Shown: positions 58,188-64,000 of the stretch, in pieces
How positions within the stretch are numbered: the stretch's first letter is position 1
Layout of the letters: every line of letters starts with the position of its first letter
NCBI GenBank assembly: GCA_958402795.1
Contig: CATXUX010000009.1
Coordinates: 51,038-115,037 of the forward strand
DNA: 64,000 bases
Source: an uncultured Lachnospiraceae bacterium
GTDB taxonomy: Bacteria > Bacillota > Clostridia > Lachnospirales > Lachnospiraceae
Direction: 5' to 3'
Program-made: the position numbers and the translations under genes
Notes under the pieces: generated by a model
What the model was told of the DNA's origin: nothing
The model's input: the letters and a program-made list of their open reading frames with translations, nothing else
Database searches by the model: none

Positions 58188-58738
58188 GTGAAGTAAGAGA
58201 AGTACAGGGAAAAATGGCAGGAACGCTTCCCGGAGGGGCGAAGAACATGCCGATGCGGAGACGGGACAGGCAGATGCCATTGGAAGACGCAAAAAAATTG
58301 TTGATGCGCGCGCCGTTTGTATTTTTGTCAACTGCCGGGGATGACGGAAATCCGTACTGCGTACCGATCAATATGATCATGACGGACAAGGAGACTGCCT
58401 ATATCCATGGAATGAAGGTAGGAAGAAAGATCGACAATATCAAGGCAAACCCGAATGTATGCATTTCCTATGCAGAGAGCGAAGGAACAGTCCCATCGAC
58501 CAAAACCAGAGAAGGCTTTGTGCTTTCATTCCGGTCGGTCGTCGCGTTCGGCACGGCGTCGCTTGTAGAAGATATCGACGAGAAAAAGATGGCGCTTACA
58601 AAATTGTGCGAGCAGCATTTGAGTAAAGAACTGGAAGCGTATGATCACATTGCAGCGTCGGTTGAGAGATCTGCGGGAGTTACAACAATATATAAAATAC
58701 AGATAGAGTCTATATGCGGCAAACAGTGCCCGAATTAA
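58184..58738 (+). CDS. pyridoxamine 5'-phosphate oxidase family flavin-binding protein
   Basis: A 184-residue split-barrel FMN-binding protein of the NimA-like group. APFVFLSTAGDDGNPYCVPI and AYIHGMKVGRKIDNIKANPN, followed by VCISYA, are the family core; FRSVVAFGTASLVED follows. These proteins bind FMN or related cofactors and act as small reductases or detoxifiers. It overlaps the alcohol dehydrogenase end (ATGA), so belongs to the island. Its exact role is unknown. Confidence 0.85.
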   Translation: MSEVREVQGKMAGTLPGGAKNMPMRRRDRQMPLEDAKKLLMRAPFVFLSTAGDDGNPYCVPINMIMTDKETAYIHGMKVGRKIDNIKANPNVCISYAESEGTVPSTKTREGFVLSFRSVVAFGTASLVEDIDEKKMALTKLCEQHLSKELEAYDHIAASVERSAGVTTIYKIQIESICGKQCPN

Positions 58739-58824
58739 GACGGTCGGAGCCGGATCGGACATGTATGCGCCGGTTCTGTCGCATGGACAGACAATAGGAC
58801 AGCCTTAGAAAGGGCGGTGAATGA

Positions 58825-59454
58825 ATGATGGATCATTATGTGATCACGATAGCCAGAGGGTTTGGGAGCGGCGGCAAGGAAATCGGAAGTATCTTGGCAA
58901 AACGTCTTGAAATCCCCTGTTATGAAAGACAGATCCTGACGCTGGCATCTCAGACAAGCGGGATTGTTGAATCCGAATTTGTCAGGCAGGACGAGAGATT
59001 GAAGAAGGTCGATATACTTGGATTCCTCAAAAAAGAACCATTTCCGAGTACGACAGAAGCGACGGAAAAAACGTTTCGGGGGAATCGGGACTTGTTTGAG
59101 ATCCAGGCGGAGATCATCAGACAACTGGCGGATACACAATCGTGTATCATTATCGGTAAATGTGCCGATTATATTCTGAGAGATTACAAAAATGTAGTGA
59201 GCGTTTATATCGAAGCGCCCAGAAAAGCGTGCCTGGAATCAATCATGAAGAAGATGCATGTATCCGAGAAAAAAGGTCACGAGCTGATCCGAAAGACGGA
59301 TAAATACCGTGCGGATTACTACAAATATTATACAAACGGCGGATACTGGACAAATCCCGTGAATTATGATATGACGCTCAACAGCGACCGGGTAGGTCGG
59401 GAAACCTGCGCAGATATCATAGAACATTATCTGAAGATGAAAATGGGGATCTGA
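58825..59454 (+). CDS. cytidylate kinase-like family protein
   Basis: A 209-residue P-loop protein. TIARGFGSGGKEIGSILAKR is the nucleotide loop, in which the usual GKS/T is GGKE, as in the AAK_cytidylate-like family common in Firmicutes. RADYYKYYTNGGYWTNPVNY and DMTLNSD near the end are typical of that family rather than of true Cmk. Function is unproven; it may be a regulatory or small-molecule kinase. Last gene of the island, before the hairpin at 59481. Confidence 0.85.
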   Translation: MMDHYVITIARGFGSGGKEIGSILAKRLEIPCYERQILTLASQTSGIVESEFVRQDERLKKVDILGFLKKEPFPSTTEATEKTFRGNRDLFEIQAEIIRQLADTQSCIIIGKCADYILRDYKNVVSVYIEAPRKACLESIMKKMHVSEKKGHELIRKTDKYRADYYKYYTNGGYWTNPVNYDMTLNSDRVGRETCADIIEHYLKMKMGI

Positions 59455-59480
59455 CGGAAAAACGGCAATGAAAATAAAGA

Positions 59481-59522
59481 AAAACTTTCGGTTTTATGGT
59501 AGAATGAAATCGAAAGTTTTTT
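59481..59522 (+). terminator. terminator-like hairpin after the catabolic island
   Basis: AAAACTTTCG and CGAAAGTTTT pair across about 20 bases and are followed by TT. A second hairpin AATGTGC-AAAA-GCACATT (59569-59586) with TTGTTTT lies just before the GH2 ribosome binding site and could attenuate that gene. Confidence 0.6.
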
Positions 59523-59614
59523 GTATTACAGGAAAAATGTTGCCGGTGTAATTGCGCTTCGGCGCGAGAATGTGCAAAAGCACATTTTGTTTTGCAAATG
59601 AAAAGGAGTCGCAA

Positions 59615-61459
59615 ATGAAGCAGTTATATACAAGATGGGGAAAGAATCTCGATGTACAGCATGTGTTAGAGGAATATCCAAGACCGCTGCTGGTAAGAAA
59701 AAACTACACTTGTCTGAACGGAGTGTGGGAATATGCATTTACAAAGGAGTTTCGCAGACCAGATCAGTACGATGGAACAATCGTAGTTCCGTTTTCGCCG
59801 GAAAGCCTCCTTTCAGGCGTGAACAGACAACTCCAGCCGGATGAATATTTGTGGTATCGGAGAGAATTTGAGACCGATGTGCAGATGCTGCAGGCAGGCG
59901 GGCGGCTTTTACTGCATTTCGGAGCCGTAGACCAGTCCTGCAGGGTATATATAAATGGGCGGGAAGCGATGCGGCATACCGGAGGATATCTGCCTTTTGA
60001 AGGAGACATCACGGAATATCTGAATGCAGAAGATGCCGCCCCAAATGAGCTGGTTGTTGTGGTAAAGGATTTGAGTGATACGTCCTATCATGCAAGAGGA
60101 AAGCAAAAACTGAAACCCGGCGGGATGTTTTATACGGCACAGAGCGGTATCTGGCAGACTGTGTGGATGGAGTACGTCCCGGCGGAATATGTCCGGGAAA
60201 TTGTGACGGAACCGAGTCTGGATGAAGGCATGGTACGAATTACAGTCAGTGCAGAAGCAGTAGAGAAAGATACTCCGGTGGAAATCCGGATCAGGGAGCC
60301 GGGGATTTATTCAGAACTGCCGCAGCAGGAGAAAGCAGACGGTAGGAAGACTACGGCAGAAGAAAATATATCCCCATTCGAAATGGAATCTCTGACCGGG
60401 CAAGAACAGGAGCGTACAGAATCCGACTTCATCATAACGAGCACTGGCGTAGTGAACGAGACAGTAAAAATCTCACTGCCTGTTATCCGCCCGTGGACCT
60501 GTGAAGAGCCATGGCTGTATTACTTTACCGTTACCATGGGAAATGATCAGGTGGAAAGTTATTTTGCACTTCGGACGTTTACGGTGGAGCCGGATGAAGA
60601 GGGACTGCCCCGGATCTGTCTGAATCATAAGGCGCAGTTCCAGAAGGGCGTGCTGGATCAGGGGTACTGGTCTGACGGATTATATACGGCGCCGAGCGAT
60701 GAGGCATTGATTTTTGATATCCGGTCCATGAAAGATATGGGATTCAATATGATCCGCAAGCATATTAAAATCGAACCTCAGCGCTGGTATTATCACTGTG
60801 ACCGCCTTGGGATGGTAGTCTGGCAGGATATGGTGAACGGCGGGGCACAGTATCAGCACTGGTTTGTGACGTATGCGGCAACATTGATGTCATGGCGTGG
60901 CTGGAAGTTTCACGATCGCTGGACATGGCTGCTTTCGCGCACCGATAAGAAAGGCAGGCTTGAATTCGTAAGGGAAATGAAGGAGACAATCCACGTTCTG
61001 AAAGGACATCCAAGTATTGCAGTGTGGGTGATCTTCAATGAAGGCTGGGGGCAGTTCCAGACCGAGGAAATGACGCGGATTGTCCGGAAGCTGGATCCCA
61101 CGCGTCTGATCGATCAGGCAAGCGGCTGGTTTGATCAGGGCGGCGGAGATTTTCAGAGTTTTCATAATTATTTTTTCAAATTGAAGGTATTGACAGAGAG
61201 CAAAAGAGCGGCGGTGCTGTCTGAATTTGGCGGATATTCTCTGCGCGAGAAGGAACACTGTGTTTGTGAAAAACAGTATGGATACGGTACATATGAGAAC
61301 CGGGAGAAATTAAATGAGGCATACCGGAGAATGGAAACGATTGTAGAGAGTAAGATCCCGGAAGGACTGTGCGCAAGCGTGTATACGCAGTTGTCGGATA
61401 TTGAAGAAGAGTCAAATGGGATATTTACATATGATCGGGAAGTGCAGAAGATCAAGTAA
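59615..61459 (+). CDS. glycoside hydrolase family 2 protein
   Basis: A 614-residue GH2 enzyme without signal peptide. The jelly-roll sugar-binding domain (about 30-190, LNGVWEYAFTKEF, WYRREFETD) is followed by an Ig-like domain, then a TIM barrel with acid/base Glu in VWVIFNEGWGQFQTEEM and nucleophile Glu in VLSEFGGYS. The Ig-like part contains an unusual charged insertion (about 230-270). Length is near beta-glucuronidase-type GH2 rather than LacZ. Activity could be beta-galactosidase, glucuronidase or related. AAGGAG precedes ATG 59615. Confidence 0.88.
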   Translation: MKQLYTRWGKNLDVQHVLEEYPRPLLVRKNYTCLNGVWEYAFTKEFRRPDQYDGTIVVPFSPESLLSGVNRQLQPDEYLWYRREFETDVQMLQAGGRLLLHFGAVDQSCRVYINGREAMRHTGGYLPFEGDITEYLNAEDAAPNELVVVVKDLSDTSYHARGKQKLKPGGMFYTAQSGIWQTVWMEYVPAEYVREIVTEPSLDEGMVRITVSAEAVEKDTPVEIRIREPGIYSELPQQEKADGRKTTAEENISPFEMESLTGQEQERTESDFIITSTGVVNETVKISLPVIRPWTCEEPWLYYFTVTMGNDQVESYFALRTFTVEPDEEGLPRICLNHKAQFQKGVLDQGYWSDGLYTAPSDEALIFDIRSMKDMGFNMIRKHIKIEPQRWYYHCDRLGMVVWQDMVNGGAQYQHWFVTYAATLMSWRGWKFHDRWTWLLSRTDKKGRLEFVREMKETIHVLKGHPSIAVWVIFNEGWGQFQTEEMTRIVRKLDPTRLIDQASGWFDQGGGDFQSFHNYFFKLKVLTESKRAAVLSEFGGYSLREKEHCVCEKQYGYGTYENREKLNEAYRRMETIVESKIPEGLCASVYTQLSDIEEESNGIFTYDREVQKIK

Positions 61460-61482
61460 AACCGGACTGTGGTGACAAACTT

Positions 61483-62106
61483 TCAGGGAAGAATCCGGTA
61501 TTGTCCCCGCCCTTCTTTGATCAGCTTTTCCTCGGCTACTAATTTTTTCAGGACTCTTTGAAGCTGCCGTCTGCTCCGGTTCAGATAGAACGCGGTTTCT
61601 TCTACATTTGTAATCCGATTATCCTCGCATTCATATTTCATATAATGCAGCAGTGATTTTTCAAGACCTGCGTTTGGTGTAAATTCCGCTGTGTTTCCGA
61701 CAAATTTCTGCGTGAGCTCGCGGCATAAAAACCGTAAAAATGTATTGTCATCCAGCAGGATTGTCCGACACTTATCAAGGGAAAGCTCCAGGCTGTATAC
61801 AGTCTCCCGGACTTCCTGCAGATTGCCCGTTTCCATTCCACTGAAGAACTCGATGTCCCCCATCAGTGCAAGCGGTCTGGCACGCCGGAGCAGAAATGGT
61901 TTTCCTTCATTTGTTACGGAATAGATGTCCCACTCACCGGCTACGATAAATTTTAAATAATCAACGGGAGAACGCTTGATATTCATATATTCTCCGACCT
62001 CATAACGATATAAGTGAAAATCCAGCTTGGTTGTATCAAACATTTTGTGAATTTGGTATTGCTTTATGTATTTTGCTTTTAATGCTTCATCAAGTATTTC
62101 TTTCAT
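61483..62106 (-). CDS. Crp/Fnr family transcriptional regulator
   Basis: A 207-residue regulator. The N-terminal cupin/cyclic-nucleotide-like domain (about 25-130, YRYEVGEYMNIKRSPVDYLK, LALMGDIEFFSG) is followed by a long helix and a C-terminal winged HTH (NVEETAFYLNRSRRQLQRVL). Cys residues for an Fnr iron-sulfur cluster are not arranged in the usual way. A longer start at 62139 would overlap the palindrome at 62119-62134; AAGGAG favours 62106. Divergent from the MATE gene at 62195. Confidence 0.88.
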   Translation of the reverse strand: MKEILDEALKAKYIKQYQIHKMFDTTKLDFHLYRYEVGEYMNIKRSPVDYLKFIVAGEWDIYSVTNEGKPFLLRRARPLALMGDIEFFSGMETGNLQEVRETVYSLELSLDKCRTILLDDNTFLRFLCRELTQKFVGNTAEFTPNAGLEKSLLHYMKYECEDNRITNVEETAFYLNRSRRQLQRVLKKLVAEEKLIKEGRGQYRILP

Positions 62107-62118
62107 TTGGCTCTCCTT

Positions 62119-62134
62119 TGTGACATGTGTCACA
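62119..62134. promoter_or_regulatory. CRP-type palindromic operator
   Basis: TGTGACATGTGTCACA has arms TGTGACA/TGTCACA with a two-base centre, and fits the classical CRP half-sites TGTGA-N6-TCACA exactly. It lies just before the Crp/Fnr gene start and in the divergent gap to the MATE gene, so autoregulation and pump control are likely. Confidence 0.75.
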
Positions 62135-62194
62135 TACATTGTTTGATGGATTCATTATAATACAAACCAAAAAGAAATGAAAGGAAGAATTGAG

Positions 62195-63541
62195 ATGGCA
62201 AATTCTTATACCAAAACAGATCTATTTGAAAAAGCGCCTGTGCATCAGGCATTTTTCTCATTAGCGCTTCCGTCTGTATTTGGAAAAATCATTATGGTAT
62301 TATATAATTTGGCGGATACATGGTTCATCGCCCGGACCGGTGATACGAACATTGTGGCAGGAGTTTCCCTTGTGTCGCCTGTATTTATGGTAATGGTTGC
62401 GTTGGGAGATATTTTCGGCGTGGGCGGAAGCTCTGTGGTTTCCCGTCTGATGGGAAACCGGAAAAAAGAAGATTCCAGACGAATCAGTGCCATTTGCTTT
62501 TACGGAGCGTTGCTTTTGGGTGTGCTTGTTGCGGCGGTTCTGCTGATTCTAAAAAATCCGCTTCTCACCATTCTTGGAACAGACAGTGCTACACTGCCTC
62601 ATGCGGTGAATTACTATACCTATATTGCGCTGGGAGCGCCGCTTCTCCTTGCAGGAAATGTTCCGCTGAACCTGCTCCGGACAGAGGGGATGGCGAAGGC
62701 TTCCATGGCTGGTTCTATCGTAGGATCTGTAGTAAATATGATCCTGGATCCGATTTTTATTTTAGGATTTCAGATGGGTGCAGCAGGAGCTGCGATCGCG
62801 ACGGTGATCGGAAATGCGGCGTCTTTGCTCGCTTACACCATGTTTTACCGAAAGGCAGAATGGATTACGATTTCTCTGAAATATTTGCATTTTTCATGGA
62901 AAGATATAAAAAATGTAGCGTCTGTCGGCCTTCCGTCAGCGTTCAATAACCTGATGACCAGCTTTACGACGGCAGTCACGAACCGCCTTCTTGTTTCCTA
63001 TGGAAATGATGCGGTTGCCGCATGGAGTCTTGCCGGAAGATGCACCATGATCAGCACGATGCTTTTCGTCTCGTTCTCATTTTCCTCTCTGCCACTGATC
63101 GGCTACAATTACGGTCAGAAAAATTATGACCGGATGAAGAAAATATTGAAATTTATTTACAGCTTTGAAATCAGCCTGGCTGTCGGTGTGGGGATTCTGA
63201 TGGCGATATTTGCCCCAAATCTGATCGCCTTGTTTATGGAGGACGCTGCAATCGTATCTGCCGGTACACAGATTTTGCGCTGTCAGTTGTCAGGTGTAGT
63301 GTTTACCGCAATTATCCTGATCAGTACGTGCGTGTTTCAGGCAATCGGAAACGGGAAAGCGACACTTGCAGTCACAGTAGGCAGGCAGTTGGTGATCTTC
63401 GTTCCGGTTCTGTTTGCAGCAAACTATTTCGTGGGATATAGGGGAATCTTGTTTGCACAGCCATTGTCAGATTTGCTGTCTGTAGTATTGATTGCCATAT
63501 TATTGAAACGAAACAAGAAAAGTATTTTAGGAGATGCGTAA
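62195..63541 (+). CDS. MATE family efflux transporter
   Basis: A 448-residue protein with about 12 helices. VLYNLADTWFIARTGDTNIV and the second-half repeat SAFNNLMTSFTTAVTNRLLV show the two MATE halves. GAAAGGAAG precedes ATG 62195. The divergent Crp/Fnr regulator with its palindrome suggests ligand-controlled export. The N-terminus is only broadly similar to the partial MATE at the left edge. Substrate unknown. Confidence 0.92.
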   Translation: MANSYTKTDLFEKAPVHQAFFSLALPSVFGKIIMVLYNLADTWFIARTGDTNIVAGVSLVSPVFMVMVALGDIFGVGGSSVVSRLMGNRKKEDSRRISAICFYGALLLGVLVAAVLLILKNPLLTILGTDSATLPHAVNYYTYIALGAPLLLAGNVPLNLLRTEGMAKASMAGSIVGSVVNMILDPIFILGFQMGAAGAAIATVIGNAASLLAYTMFYRKAEWITISLKYLHFSWKDIKNVASVGLPSAFNNLMTSFTTAVTNRLLVSYGNDAVAAWSLAGRCTMISTMLFVSFSFSSLPLIGYNYGQKNYDRMKKILKFIYSFEISLAVGVGILMAIFAPNLIALFMEDAAIVSAGTQILRCQLSGVVFTAIILISTCVFQAIGNGKATLAVTVGRQLVIFVPVLFAANYFVGYRGILFAQPLSDLLSVVLIAILLKRNKKSILGDA

Positions 63542-63894
63542 GAAAGAAATATAGGATTGCGTGTCATAAGGAGCACCGTTATTTGCTGCTATTTTAAAAA
63601 TCGACACTTGCGAAACCGCTCTATGCGTGTTATACTGGCTTCATATCAAAATCAAAGACAGATTCATTCAGAATATTCTATCTGTCTATCGGTGTATAGT
63701 TGATATACCCGATTCCGAATTTCAACGCATTTCAGCAGGAAAATTCAATTTTGATAAGAGAAGCATAAGTTTTGTGTTCTACAAAAAAGAATATATGAGA
63801 GATTTCCTGCATACGTTGTTTTTTGACTTTTGGACTGTTATAATGAGCGTATCAGGTGTTCCGCTCATATATTCTCAACAGAAAGGAGACATGT
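63542..63894 (+). other. intergenic region between MATE and Rpn genes
   Basis: About 350 bases without a convincing gene. TTGCGA (63608-63613) - 17 bases - TATACT (63631-63636) is a plausible promoter whose product is not evident. An open frame at 63627-63941 has no recognisable protein features and overlaps the Rpn start in another frame, so it is not called. Confidence 0.4.
63816..63868 (+). promoter_or_regulatory. promoter of the Rpn-type gene with overlapping inverted repeat
   Basis: TTGTTT (63816-63821), a 17-base spacer and TATAAT (63839-63844). ATGAGCG (63843-63849) and CGCTCAT (63862-63868) form an inverted repeat over the transcription start. Confidence 0.6.
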
Positions 63895-64000
63895 ATGAGC
63901 AGCAAGTCGAACAGAAAAACAACCGGAACAGCGGTAAGTAACACACGGACGAGTGATAACGCAGCGAAGCTGATCTTTGATGATCCGATTCTCTGTGCAG
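63895..64000 (+). CDS. Rpn family recombination-promoting nuclease/putative transposase, N-terminal part
   Basis: The first 35 codons are present before the window ends. After a polar Ser/Thr/Asn-rich lead, AAKLIFDDPILCA is the usual opening of Rpn/PD-(D/E)XK transposase-like nucleases in Lachnospiraceae. AAAGGAG precedes the ATG. The catalytic core lies beyond the window, so the call rests on the short opening motif. Confidence 0.55.
   Translation, partial: MSSKSNRKTTGTAVSNTRTSDNAAKLIFDDPILCA

Noticed and set aside
63627..63941. 104-codon frame downstream of the MATE gene
   Set aside because: It overlaps the better-supported Rpn start in another frame and has no recognisable features or ribosome binding site.

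Overview
The window looks like a chromosomal segment of a gut Lachnospiraceae-type Firmicute. The support is the low-GC Gram-positive order rpmG-secE-nusG-rplK-rplA-rplJL-rpoB-rpoC, strong AGGAGG ribosome binding sites, GHKL/LytTR two-component systems, an ECF vitamin-type transporter, and host-glycan functions (a GH112 galacto-N-biose/lacto-N-biose phosphorylase with an N-acetylhexosamine 1-kinase). No rRNA, tRNA, CRISPR array or intact insertion sequence was seen.

Layout. 1-3.9 kb: a minus-strand run headed by a TetR regulator (SDR, MBL-fold hydrolase, patatin, FMN-binding lipoprotein, MATE pump cut by the window edge). 4.2-11 kb: a LytTR response regulator and GHKL kinase, a damaged AAA ATPase gene, a compact Fst/par-like type I toxin-antitoxin locus, and a membrane-anchored GH3 protein whose domains are in permuted order. 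11.3-17.3 kb: a conventional GH3 beta-glucosidase, a GtrA-like membrane protein, relics (a glycosidase fragment and a vapC toxin with an internal deletion), a TetR regulator and fucO. 17.4-23.4 kb: one operon with two SAM hydrolases, a GntR/UTRA regulator and a complete ECF transporter (fused A-A', T and a UPF0397-like S component). 23.4-28.1 kb: a candidate structured RNA, GH112 phosphorylase, nahK-like kinase and an AI-2E family permease. 28.3-40.9 kb: ribosomal protein and RNA polymerase genes, with mtnA inserted between rplA and the L10 leader. 41.1-48.2 kb: a second LytTR/GHKL pair, a consensus LytTR direct-repeat operator, a second membrane-anchored permuted GH3 protein, a four-helix membrane protein and a lipoprotein. 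48.3-59.5 kb: a 12-gene catabolic island behind a MerR-type promoter (peptide/opine-type ABC importer, four-part flavin/iron-sulfur amine dehydrogenase, iron alcohol dehydrogenase, flavin-binding protein, cytidylate-kinase-like protein). 59.6-64 kb: a GH2 glycosidase, a divergent Crp/Fnr regulator and MATE pump sharing a near-consensus CRP-type palindrome, and the start of an Rpn-type nuclease gene.

The most notable signals are: (i) the two-copy module of LytTR two-component system plus membrane-tethered permuted GH3 protein, each GH3 preceded by 20-21 bp phased direct repeats; (ii) the par-like type I toxin-antitoxin locus, whose antisense RNA carries a near-copy of the toxin start region; (iii) the SAM hydrolase-ECF transporter sandwich; (iv) the amine-oxidising island; (v) a six-helix candidate RNA upstream of the GH112 gene. 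Functions come from reading motifs by eye; no database search was run.
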